The notes below the pieces were generated by a model. It saw nothing but the letters and a program-made list of their open reading frames with translations. It was not told the origin of the DNA and made no database searches. 64,000 bases of DNA from Desulfovibrio sp. OH1186_COT-070 (GTDB lineage Bacteria; Desulfobacterota; Desulfovibrionia; Desulfovibrionales; Desulfovibrionaceae): the NCBI RefSeq assembly GCF_003860215.1, contig NZ_RQYH01000003.1:1-64000 (forward strand). The letters are read 5' to 3'. The translations under genes were made by a program, and so were the position numbers. This document shows positions 55,101 to 63,092 of this stretch, one piece after another (position 1 is the stretch's first letter; every line of letters starts with the position of its first letter).

Positions 55101-55316
55101 GTGGAACTGCGGCTTTTTGTTGAAGATGTCTGGGATGACGAACCGCGCAACGATACCGCGCAGGAACAGCGCAGCGAGGGCGAATTCCGCATCGACTCCA
55201 TTGTGGACAACCAGGGACGCGGCGTGGACCGGCACGATCTGGAAATCCACTTGCAAACACTGAAGCTGGACGAAGGCTACTGGCTCGATACCGGCATCGT
55301 TACCGACGCAGGATAG
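52176..55316 (+). CDS. SrfB-like protein with actin/Hsp70-type ATPase motifs
   Basis: A 1046-residue cytosolic protein of the SrfB family (usual length about 1000). The ATPase-fold loops are visible: phosphate 1 DIGNSRTTGI (about 266-275), phosphate 2 SIDIGGGTTDISIT (about 585-598) and a LLLTGRPSSWEG adenosine-like loop (about 810). An N-terminal 250-residue helical region precedes the fold. SrfB was named as an SsrB-regulated factor in Salmonella; the biochemical role is undefined. It begins directly behind the SrfA stop with AAAGGA, and is 12 bases from SrfC. Its partner is probably the SrfC GTPase. Confidence 0.88.
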   Translation: MMKDVVPHYLSPVSIIPGGCPQFLDFSLPEEDIRRLRMYFREEKKQEGQGEGHNGESGRYTHYLRCLTETENGLVDQLTNLPCEEDYAVEARRAVEILEGQWLPIPFLRTLEQLWPDGEKRFECGPSNWARARIARSESFPGLLRTVVAFDTNVEDRPAQGEHYHALSPQDVTAHGHFMLARLVRDNSWFLNAAWVDEWVYGLFDSWKQARHRGRGSWSEESPYRLKHLACYLTWLEVLHKSLKALAVQVINPARDTPVEVDLVLDIGNSRTTGILVETLPQRMTNLNDSYLLELRDLSLPEHVYADPFETRVEFVDAAFGNDTLSRRSGRQRPAFAWPSAVRIGPEAARLSTMAVCAEGATGMSSPKRYLWDERPWKQSWRYNTGGKAEPLVSRGLFPRQLNPHGTPRMCFDDPLFKKSPALQKQKNEPVFESLFTRSSLMLFMLGEILTQALVTINSPATRSKRELPNLPRRLRRLIFTVPTAMPVAEKRIFRRWVTWAVRVVWSALGWSQWYLPKPQLKEQTGDYRRSPQIQCDWDEASCSQLVLLYNELVVKHHGDAHHLFRLMGKPRAAYAGHPCVRMASIDIGGGTTDISITTFELASGEGDTARISPHTEFRDGFNIAGDEVLREVISNHVIPAISQALVSHGLAEPRSLLGQMFGRDSIGMSQEDRNTRIRLVRQIAAPVALGLLSACEDPRLRSGSRLCTLRDFFEPDPAEATRGHASDAEAGNGEEGGFFPAKPAPRPQPATLHAVESLVRRAAPSVGNFSILDVPIQVTPAAIEATIRNTLGSTLSALCELVHMYDCDILLLTGRPSSWEGVTASVLARLPVPPDRIVPMRRYHAGSWYPFADAQGRITDPKTTVVVGAILCALAEGHLEGFSFDPGALRLTSTARYIGEMDINSQLKRPKVWFSVDVNSREGTEQTRHVAFSGPLSVGYRQLDAERWPTTRYHLLAFSSEAARARAAGRLPYTVELRLFVEDVWDDEPRNDTAQEQRSEGEFRIDSIVDNQGRGVDRHDLEIHLQTLKLDEGYWLDTGIVTDAG

Positions 55317-55328
55317 GCGAGGTTTGGC

Positions 55329-57950
55329 ATGCAGCAGGACAAGGAACTTGCGCGGCGCTGCCGCGAACTGGCAGAAACCTCACGCACGGCGGGCGCCTGG
55401 CTTCGGGACAATGCGGACACCGTGGGCAGCGAAGGCGCATCCCTGCAAAAAAACATGCGCACTGCCGCGCGTTTTTACGGCAAATGCGAACAGGCGGCAC
55501 TGCGCAAAATGTGCGTGGGCGTCTTCGGCCCCAGCCAGTCGGGCAAATCCTACCTCATTTCCGCTCTGGCCAGCAATGCCCACGAAGTCCTGCAAGCGGA
55601 TTTTTGCGGCAAAAAATTCAGCTTTATCGAAGAAATCAATCCGGAAGGCGGCAAGGAATCCACAGGACTTGTCACCCGCTTCACCACCACGCCTCCGGCG
55701 GGAATTACCGGGGAATTTCCCATCAGGCTGCGCCTGCTTTCCGAAACGGATGTGGCCCGCGTGCTCGCCAATACCTACTACGCCGACTGCGACCACAAGG
55801 ATGCGCCCGACGCGGAAGCTGTGGGCATGGTGCTGGAACAGTTGGAAAAACACGCCGCCTCGGCACCCGTGAGCGGGGGCTTGTCCGGCGACGATATGGA
55901 AGAGTTGCGGGAATATGTGAACAAGAACTTCCTCTCCCGCCCCAGGGTACAAATGCTCCAGAACACATACTGGCACAGGGCCGTGGCTCTCGCCCCCCTG
56001 CTGGATATGGAAAGCAGGGCCAGGCTTGTGGGCCTTGTCTGGGACAGTGTGCCGGAATTTCAGGAAACATATCTGCGCCTGTGCGCCGCCCTGGCCGAAC
56101 TCGACCATGCCACGGAGGCCAACTGCCCCATTGAGGCACTCATACCGCGCGCCAACAGCATCATTGACGTTGCCCGTTTGCAGGGGCTTGGCGAAGCGCC
56201 CGCCGACATGTTGCAGATCACGACCCCCCAGGGGCGCTCCGCCCTGTTGCCGCGGGCCGTTGTCACCGCACTGACGGCGGAAATCACGGTATACATGAGC
56301 GAAAAGCCCGACGATTTTTTTGACCACACCGATCTTCTGGATTTTCCCGGCTACCGCGCGCGCTACAAGTTCACGGACTTGCGGGCCGCACTGGACAGCA
56401 GAAAAGACATGCTGAAAGACCTCTTTCTGCGCGGCAAGGTTGCCTACCTGTTTGAACGCTACCGCGAAGAAAAGGAACTCACCAGCATGCTGCTCTGCAT
56501 CGGCCCCAGCACCCAGGAGGTGCAGGACCTGCCGCAGGCCGTGTACGAATGGATCTGCTCCACCCACGGCGAAACACCGCAAATGCGGGCCAACAAGCCC
56601 CCGGCTCTTTTCTTTGTCCTGACCAAGATGGACATGGAATTTGAAAAAAAGGCCGGTTCTCCTTCAGTGGAAACCCGCTGGACCACCAGGCTGGAATCCT
56701 CCCTGCTCAACTTCTTCGGTCAGGTCTACGACTGGCCGCAGAACTGGGACGGAACCCGTCCCTTCAACAATGTTTTTCTGCTGCGCAACCCCAATTTCTT
56801 GTGTGAAGGCATTTTTGAGTATGAGGGAAAGCGGGAAACAGGCATCAGGGCGCAGCAGAGCGACTTTGTGGAGGAAGTCCGCCAGTCGTTTCTGGGCTCC
56901 CCGCTGGTGCAGCGCCATGTGGCACAGCCGGAAAGAGCCTGGCAGGCCGCCATGACCCTCAACGACGGCGGCGTGAGCCTGCTGCGGGAATGCCTGCGCC
57001 CCCTCTGCAATCCGGAGCTCAAGCGCAGGCAGATCCTTGATGCGGTCAGGGAAAAATCGGAGCGGACGCGGGCCGCCCTGGCCCCCTTTTACCACAGTGA
57101 CGACAGGGAGGAACTGCGCAGGCAAAAAACGGAATTGTCCCGCGAACTGGTGTCCCAACTCGCCAGGGTGGCCGAGAAACAGATGTTCGGGCAGTTTCTG
57201 CGTTCCCTTCAGGTGCGGGAATACGACCTGTACGAAATCTGCATCAACGCGCAGCAGGGGGCGGAACAGGGGGAAGTGCCCGTGAGGCCGGCTCTGGTCG
57301 GCTCGCTTGTATCCGCTGACGATATTCTGGAAGACGTTTTTGGAGAGGCTGCTCCCCGGACGCTCTCTGCGCCACAGGAAAAGGCGGAACAGGTCAGGGA
57401 CATGGCCGGGATTTTTTCGGGGCTTGCCGTGGACCACTGGACGGAACGCCTGCGTGACGTGTGCAACAGCGTAGAACTGCGAAACTCCTTTGGCCTGTCC
57501 GCCAGAATGCTGGACCAGTTCTGCCACGAACTGCTCCTTTCCGCCTCACGGAAAAAGCTGCGGGAAACGCTGGAGTCGGAACTCCGGCGCAACACGGCCT
57601 ACAGCACAATCGCGCGCGAAAGGCTTGTCTGGAAGCTGGTCAGCCTGACCGCCGATGCCATCAATGCCTTTGTGGACTGGCTGGGATTTGACCCGCGCTT
57701 CAACGATCAGAGCCAGCGCACGGTATTTTTTCACGGCAAAAACGTGTGTTTTTTTGCCCCGCCCCCGGAAATCGGGGGGGAACCGCGCATCAGTGAAGAG
57801 CAGGCCGCCTATGACCGCGCCTGGTATACCGACTGGATGCGCGCTCTGGCCTACAACATGACGGCCAATGTCGATTTTGACGGGCAGCACACAGCCAACC
57901 CGGAACAAAACGAGCGTCTGCGGAACATCCTGCGGACCTTTGAAGGATAG
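55329..57950 (+). CDS. SrfC-like large GTPase
   Basis: An 873-residue protein of the SrfC family. G1 GPSQSGKS is at about 67-74, a switch-like TGLVTRFT (near 117) can serve as G2, DLLDFPGYR (about 339-347) is G3 and LTKMD (about 435-439) G4. The gap of 260 residues between G1 and G3 is unusually large, filled with helices. The C-terminal 400 residues are predominantly helical, reminiscent of dynamin-like stalks, but sequence similarity is not evident. It contains a run of seven G near 57774. It is probably cytosolic, acting with SrfB and SrfA. Confidence 0.85.
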   Translation: MQQDKELARRCRELAETSRTAGAWLRDNADTVGSEGASLQKNMRTAARFYGKCEQAALRKMCVGVFGPSQSGKSYLISALASNAHEVLQADFCGKKFSFIEEINPEGGKESTGLVTRFTTTPPAGITGEFPIRLRLLSETDVARVLANTYYADCDHKDAPDAEAVGMVLEQLEKHAASAPVSGGLSGDDMEELREYVNKNFLSRPRVQMLQNTYWHRAVALAPLLDMESRARLVGLVWDSVPEFQETYLRLCAALAELDHATEANCPIEALIPRANSIIDVARLQGLGEAPADMLQITTPQGRSALLPRAVVTALTAEITVYMSEKPDDFFDHTDLLDFPGYRARYKFTDLRAALDSRKDMLKDLFLRGKVAYLFERYREEKELTSMLLCIGPSTQEVQDLPQAVYEWICSTHGETPQMRANKPPALFFVLTKMDMEFEKKAGSPSVETRWTTRLESSLLNFFGQVYDWPQNWDGTRPFNNVFLLRNPNFLCEGIFEYEGKRETGIRAQQSDFVEEVRQSFLGSPLVQRHVAQPERAWQAAMTLNDGGVSLLRECLRPLCNPELKRRQILDAVREKSERTRAALAPFYHSDDREELRRQKTELSRELVSQLARVAEKQMFGQFLRSLQVREYDLYEICINAQQGAEQGEVPVRPALVGSLVSADDILEDVFGEAAPRTLSAPQEKAEQVRDMAGIFSGLAVDHWTERLRDVCNSVELRNSFGLSARMLDQFCHELLLSASRKKLRETLESELRRNTAYSTIARERLVWKLVSLTADAINAFVDWLGFDPRFNDQSQRTVFFHGKNVCFFAPPPEIGGEPRISEEQAAYDRAWYTDWMRALAYNMTANVDFDGQHTANPEQNERLRNILRTFEG

Positions 57951-57955
57951 AAAGC

Positions 57956-59032
57956 ATGCATGCCAGCATCAGTGCGGACTCACGGCGCGGCCCCGGATAC
58001 GGCAGCATTGAGGTGCGCGGGATCGAATATCCCGGCGACGCGGCATTTTTTGTTCTGCAGCGCGCCTCTGACGGAAAATATCTGTCGGGCGCGGGCTGGC
58101 AGGAAAGCGAAAGCCCTCTGCCGCAGGACATGTGCGAAAAAGAGGCCGGCGGATGCCGGCTGCATGTGGGGCCGACCGTTATCGACAGGCTCGACAGTCT
58201 GGAAAGCTACCGCCTTTCCCTTCACGGCGATGCCTGCGTCCTGACCGTGCACGATCTTGCGTATTCGCCCATGCAGGGCGTCCGGAATGTGGAAGGTTTT
58301 CCGGCAACACCGCCGGAGCCCCTCCCCCCGCAGGAAGAAGCCCCCCTTCAGGAAGCTCCTGCAGAGCCGCAGGCCGGGGATGCGCCGGACGAGGTTCTCC
58401 TGCCCCCACCTCCAACACCACAAGCTCCCCCCCCCAAAAAAAGCAGAACAGGAGCGCTTTTTGCCGCAATCCTGCTTTGCCTGGCAGCCGGGCTGGCGGG
58501 CTGGATGTTTCTCCGCTCTCCGGAAGCTCCCCCCCTGCCGGAACAGAAGCCGGAGCAAGAGGCACAAAACCCGGAACAGCAGGCGCAGACTCCGGAACAG
58601 CAAACGCCCAACCCCGCAGAGCCCGGCAGTGAGCAAACACAGCCGCAGCCCCTGTCGCCTCTGGCCGCAGCCCGCGAGCATCTGCGCGGCCCCGCGCAAC
58701 CGGATGCAAGCCTGGATATGGCCAAACCCCTGCGCAGGGCCGATGCCACGCCCGAGCAGAGCGATGCTGCTTTTCTCCTGCTGGAAGACGCGGCCCAAAA
58801 GGGCACTGCGGAAGCCATGTTCCTTGTGGGGCAATATTATGATCCTGCCGCGCAACTGCCGCGGGGCAGCATTCCGACAGACCTGACCCAGGCCCGGCGC
58901 TGGTATGAAAGCGCGCTGAAAAACGGCCACCAGAACGCGCGCCCGGCTCTGGACGCTCTGAAGGAATATGCGCGCGTGCAAAAAGAAAAAGGCGACGCGG
59001 AAGCCGCCGTTTTGCTGCAAAACTGGGAGTAA
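57956..59032 (+). CDS. Membrane protein with Sel1/TPR-like C-terminus
   Basis: A 358-residue protein. The N-terminal 110 residues form a beta-rich cytosolic domain. Then a Pro/Glu linker, a transmembrane helix (about 166-187), a second Gln/Pro/Glu-rich linker with repeated PEQ units, and a periplasmic Sel1-like region (about 265-345: AFLLLEDAAQKGTAEAMFLVGQYYDP, split over helices). It starts 5 bases after the SrfC stop. It contains a C9A7 tract at 58427-58442. Its topology resembles the SrfA-like protein, so the two may form a stalk together. The function is unknown. Confidence 0.75.
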   Translation: MHASISADSRRGPGYGSIEVRGIEYPGDAAFFVLQRASDGKYLSGAGWQESESPLPQDMCEKEAGGCRLHVGPTVIDRLDSLESYRLSLHGDACVLTVHDLAYSPMQGVRNVEGFPATPPEPLPPQEEAPLQEAPAEPQAGDAPDEVLLPPPPTPQAPPPKKSRTGALFAAILLCLAAGLAGWMFLRSPEAPPLPEQKPEQEAQNPEQQAQTPEQQTPNPAEPGSEQTQPQPLSPLAAAREHLRGPAQPDASLDMAKPLRRADATPEQSDAAFLLLEDAAQKGTAEAMFLVGQYYDPAAQLPRGSIPTDLTQARRWYESALKNGHQNARPALDALKEYARVQKEKGDAEAAVLLQNWE

Positions 59033-59050
59033 CCCGAAAAAGGAGATCGC

Positions 59051-61033
59051 ATGCGCACCCTTTTTTGCCGCAAGGCCGCCCTGCTGGCCCTTCTGTTGTG
59101 TCTGACCGCGCTTGCAGAGGTTGCCCTTGCTGCCACGGCCGCATCCGCCCCTCTGCTGCTGCCCGGAAAGAAAACCCTCTTTCAGCGAGTGGTGTCCCAC
59201 CCTGCCAGCGACCTCATGGCCGCCCCTTCGGACACGGCAGAAAAAATCCGCAAAAAACTGACGCCTTTCACGGTGCTCTATGTCTATGAGCGAAAGGACG
59301 GCTGGCTTCAGGTGGGAGCTTCCCCCGACCGGCCCGAAGGCTGGCTGAAAGCGTCCCAGGCCACTGACTGGAACCAGTCCCTCACCCTGCTTTTCACCCC
59401 GCGCGCCGGACGCTCTCCCGTGCTTTTTTTTCAGGACAGCAAAACGCTGGACGAATTGTGCTCCGCCACGGACATGGTGCGGCGCATTGACCGGCTGGAA
59501 GCCCAGGCAGACAGGATCATGCAGGGCACGGAAGCCGCGCCGGAAAACTGGCCCGTCACCGCCAGCGAACCGGCCGATGCCACGGGTGCTGTTTCCGAAA
59601 CTCGCTTCTACCTCATGCCCATTCTGGAAATGCAGGATCCCTTTGACCGCGTGAAATTTTTGCGTGTGGCCTCCATTGATCCGGGCACTCTGCCCCAGGG
59701 TGGGCAAAAAACCAATCAGGGGCCACCCAAGACCGCCATTGCGCTGGTCATTGACACCAGCATTTCCATGAAACCCTATATCGAACAGAGTCTTAATGTT
59801 GTCCGGCAGATTTATGACAAAATCCTGCACGACAACATGGCGGACAATGTGGGTTTTGGCGTTGTCGCCTTCCGCAGCAGCACCAAAGCCGTCCCCGGCC
59901 TGGAATACACCACGGAAGTCGTGAGCGATTTTACCACGGCGGCCAACCGCAAAAGCCTGGAAGACAAGCTTGCCAAGGTCCGGGAGGCCAGCGTTTCCAG
60001 CCACGATTTCAATGAGGATTCCCTGGCCGGCGTGTACCGGGCTGTGGAGTCTCTCAGTTGGGAGGACTATTCCTCGCGCCTGATCCTGCTCATCACCGAT
60101 GCGGGGCCGCTCCGCTCCACAGACAAATTTGCCTCCCTGAGCCTCGAAGCGGGGGAACTCAACGACCTTGCGCGCCAGAAGGGCATCTGGATCACTGCCG
60201 TGCACGTCAAAAGCCCTGCCGGGAGCAAAAACCACGCCTATGCCGAGCAGAACTACCGCTCCTTAAGCAGGCTTTCCGGAAACCGGGCCAACTACCAGCA
60301 GATACCGGCCCCCACCCCGGCCGCCGGAGCGGCGCGCTTTGCTGCGGTGGCGCGCACCCTGGCCGCCGGAATGGTGGATATGGTCAAAAACACGGCCGAA
60401 GGAAAAATCATGACCCGGCCAGCAAACGACAAGCCCCAAGGCCTGACACCGGAGGAGGAAGCCGCCCGGCTGGCCGCCGCCCTGGGCTATGCCATGCAAC
60501 TGGAATACCTCGGCAAAACACGGCAGAACAGGGCGCCTGCCGTTGTCAACTCCTGGATTGCGGACATGGACCTGAAACGTCTGGCAATGGACGAGCACAG
60601 CCCCAGCGTTGAGGTGGCCGTGCTGCTGACCAAGAACCAGTTGAGCGATCTGAGCCGCCAGCTTGGGGCTGTCATTGACAATGCCGAACGCACCAAAAAA
60701 ACGGATTCGCGCGACTTTTTTCAGGGGGTGCTGTCTGCCTCAACCCGGATGGCGCGGGATCCGAACATGCCCACCCAGGGCAAAAGCCTTGCGGAATTGG
60801 GCGTTCTTTCGGAATTTCTGGAAGGGCTGCCGTACAAAAGCGACATCATGCTCCTGCGCGAGGAAGACTGGTACCGCATGAGCGTGGGGGAGCAGACGGC
60901 CGTCATCAACCGCCTGAAGTCGCGGCTGGCCCGCTATGAGGAATATGACCGTGACCGCGCCAACTGGGAAAGTTTCGGCCAGGCGGATTCGGGCGACTGG
61001 GTATACCGGGTGCCCCTGAACATGCTGCCCTGA
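59051..61033 (+). CDS. Secreted protein with SH3-like and von Willebrand A domains
   Basis: A 660-residue protein with a signal peptide (about 1-27, ending AEVALA). An SH3b-like module lies at about 70-115 (FTVLYVYERKDGWLQVG, then PEGWLKAS), and a vWA domain at about 230-425. The MIDAS motif DTSIS is at about 236-240, with LLITDAGP as the later Asp. The C-terminal 200 residues are helical. The vWA metal site suggests Mg-dependent binding to a partner in the periplasm, while SH3b modules often bind peptidoglycan. AGGAG precedes the ATG. It lies 18 bases after the Sel1-like gene. Confidence 0.85.
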   Translation: MRTLFCRKAALLALLLCLTALAEVALAATAASAPLLLPGKKTLFQRVVSHPASDLMAAPSDTAEKIRKKLTPFTVLYVYERKDGWLQVGASPDRPEGWLKASQATDWNQSLTLLFTPRAGRSPVLFFQDSKTLDELCSATDMVRRIDRLEAQADRIMQGTEAAPENWPVTASEPADATGAVSETRFYLMPILEMQDPFDRVKFLRVASIDPGTLPQGGQKTNQGPPKTAIALVIDTSISMKPYIEQSLNVVRQIYDKILHDNMADNVGFGVVAFRSSTKAVPGLEYTTEVVSDFTTAANRKSLEDKLAKVREASVSSHDFNEDSLAGVYRAVESLSWEDYSSRLILLITDAGPLRSTDKFASLSLEAGELNDLARQKGIWITAVHVKSPAGSKNHAYAEQNYRSLSRLSGNRANYQQIPAPTPAAGAARFAAVARTLAAGMVDMVKNTAEGKIMTRPANDKPQGLTPEEEAARLAAALGYAMQLEYLGKTRQNRAPAVVNSWIADMDLKRLAMDEHSPSVEVAVLLTKNQLSDLSRQLGAVIDNAERTKKTDSRDFFQGVLSASTRMARDPNMPTQGKSLAELGVLSEFLEGLPYKSDIMLLREEDWYRMSVGEQTAVINRLKSRLARYEEYDRDRANWESFGQADSGDWVYRVPLNMLP

Positions 61034-61040
61034 AGCGCTC

Positions 61041-61829
61041 ATGGACGATCTGGTCTTCTCACTGCGCGGCATAGGGAAAACCCGCCCGGGACAGGACGGC
61101 TTTTGCCTGCACATTGCCCGGCTGGACATTGCCCGCGGCAGCCTTCTTGCCCTTGTGGGGCCGAGCGGATGCGGCAAGAGCACAGCCCTCGACCTGCTGG
61201 CCTGCATTCTCGCCCCGGACGCGGGGCCGACGCCGCAGCCTCCTCCCCCTGCGCCGTCCCCCAAGGCGGACACAGGGCGTTTCCTGTTCCGCCCTGCCAA
61301 AAGCCCCGTAGTGGACGTGCTGGCCGCCTGGCGCGCGGGCAACAGCGACCTGCTTGCGCGCCTGCGGCAGCGCCATCTGGGTTATGTTCTCCAGACAGGG
61401 GGTCTGCTCCCCTTTCTTTCGGCTGACGACAATATTTTTCTGCGCTGCCGGAGTCTGGGCATTGCGGACAGACAGCGCGATGCCGTGCACGACGCTGTTG
61501 CAAGACTGGGCATATCCCACGTGCTGCGCCACTACCCCGCAACGCTTTCCGTCGGGGAACGCCAGCGCGTGGCCATTGCCGCAGCCCTGGCGCACGGCCC
61601 TTCCGTGATTCTGGCTGATGAGCCGACAGCCGCTCTGGATCCCTGCCATGCTGCGGAGGTGCTGCGCCTTTTTGCCGACCTTGCCCGCGATTTTGCCTGC
61701 ACTGTGGTCATGGTCACGCACAATCGGGAACAGGCCGAAGACGCGGGTTTTTCTCCGCTTTCTTTTTCTGTGGTGCGCGGCCCGCAGGGGGCTGCCGCTG
61801 TCGTGCGGGACTCACAGGAACAAGGCTGA
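61041..61829 (+). CDS. ABC transporter ATPase (LolD/MacB-like)
   Basis: A 262-residue ABC ATPase. Walker A GPSGCGKST (about 40-48), Q-loop LQTGGLLPFLS, signature LSVGERQRVA (about 169) and Walker B ILADEPTAALD (about 189) are intact. The group is LolD/FtsE/MacB by motif wording. An inserted Pro- and Ala-rich segment of about 50 residues (about 57-108) separates Walker A from the Q-loop, which is not typical of the family. It pairs with the permease just downstream and lies 7 bases after the vWA gene. Confidence 0.9.
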   Translation: MDDLVFSLRGIGKTRPGQDGFCLHIARLDIARGSLLALVGPSGCGKSTALDLLACILAPDAGPTPQPPPPAPSPKADTGRFLFRPAKSPVVDVLAAWRAGNSDLLARLRQRHLGYVLQTGGLLPFLSADDNIFLRCRSLGIADRQRDAVHDAVARLGISHVLRHYPATLSVGERQRVAIAAALAHGPSVILADEPTAALDPCHAAEVLRLFADLARDFACTVVMVTHNREQAEDAGFSPLSFSVVRGPQGAAAVVRDSQEQG

Positions 61830-61835
61830 AACGTT

Positions 61836-63092
61836 GTGGCAAAAAATGTTCGCACCATTCTGGGAGTCGCCTGTCGGGACTATCTGCACGAACGCCTGCT
61901 TTCCGCATGCGCGGTGCTGGGGCTGGTGGCGGCGCTCTCTCCCCTGCTGATCCTGTACGGCGTCAAATACGGTCTGGTGCAAACACTGACAGAGCGCCTT
62001 CTGCAGGATCCGCGCAATCTGGAAATCACTCCGGTGAGCAGCGGCAAGTTCACGGCAGACTATCTTGCGCGGTTGCAGGCGCATCCGGATGTGATCTTTG
62101 TTGTGCCGCGCACCCGCAGTATTTCCGCCACCATGACCCTGCGCGGCGCAAGCGGCGACAGCCGCCGGGAGCTTGTGGCGTCTCTTGAGCCCAGCGGGCC
62201 CGGCGACCCCCTGCTGGCCCGGTACGCGGCAGCGTTTTCTCCCATGCCGTCCAATCTCGCCGCAGAGAGCATCGGCATCACCATTTCCGCGACAATAGCG
62301 GAAAAACTGGGGCTTGCCCCGAACGACCGGCTTTGGGGCAGGGTAGAACGCCGCTACAGGGGCGCTGCGGAAACAGCCCGGGTATCTCTGCATGTTGCGG
62401 GCATTCTGCCCTTGGCAGCGCAACAAAAAGACGTTATCTACGCGCCCCTGCCGCTTGTGCAGGCAACAGAAGACTATCGCGACGGGCGCGGTGTGCCCGA
62501 ACTGGGAGAGCACAACGGTTGGTCGGGAGATCCTCTGCCGCGCGAAGAACGCACATATCCCGGATTCAGACTCCATGCCCGCAGTCTGGAAGCTGTGGTT
62601 GCCCTGCGCGCGGCCTTTGCCGCGCAGAATATTGAGGTCTATACCCGCGCGGAAGAAATCGAGCAGGTCACCAGCCTTTCCCGCACCCTTGACCTGATTT
62701 TCGCGCTCATCTGTGCAGCCACGGCAGCGGGCTTTCTGGCATCCACCGCCAGCAGCGTTCTGGCAGGGATCAAACGCAAGGAGCGCATACTCGGCCTCCT
62801 GCGGCTCAACGGCTTCACCACCGGCTCGCTCATGCTTTTTCCCCTCGCGCAAACGGCGCTCACATCCCTTGCCGGATTCCTGCTGTCCGGCGGCGTCTAC
62901 ACGGCAGCGGCCGCAGTCATCAACCGCATGTTCCGCCCCGATCTGGCAGATGCAGAGCACATCTGCCGCCTGTTGCCGGAGCATTTTCTGCTGGCTCTTG
63001 CCGCTGTTCTCCTGCTTTCCCTGCTGGCGGCCATCGGCCCGGCGCTGCGCGCCGCCCGCATCGAACCTTCGGAGGTCATCCGTGAATACTGA
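61836..63092 (+). CDS. ABC transporter permease (FtsX/LolC-like)
   Basis: A 418-residue protein with one N-terminal helix (about 20-42), a large periplasmic domain (about 45-275) and three C-terminal helices (about 285-310, 330-360, 380-405). It ends RAARIEPSEVIREY, the classic FtsX/MacB tail. Such type VII ABC permeases move lipoproteins or transmit force across the membrane instead of pumping solutes. A GTG start is used 6 bases after the ATPase stop. The partner ATPase supplies energy. Confidence 0.88.
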   Translation: MAKNVRTILGVACRDYLHERLLSACAVLGLVAALSPLLILYGVKYGLVQTLTERLLQDPRNLEITPVSSGKFTADYLARLQAHPDVIFVVPRTRSISATMTLRGASGDSRRELVASLEPSGPGDPLLARYAAAFSPMPSNLAAESIGITISATIAEKLGLAPNDRLWGRVERRYRGAAETARVSLHVAGILPLAAQQKDVIYAPLPLVQATEDYRDGRGVPELGEHNGWSGDPLPREERTYPGFRLHARSLEAVVALRAAFAAQNIEVYTRAEEIEQVTSLSRTLDLIFALICAATAAGFLASTASSVLAGIKRKERILGLLRLNGFTTGSLMLFPLAQTALTSLAGFLLSGGVYTAAAAVINRMFRPDLADAEHICRLLPEHFLLALAAVLLLSLLAAIGPALRAARIEPSEVIREY

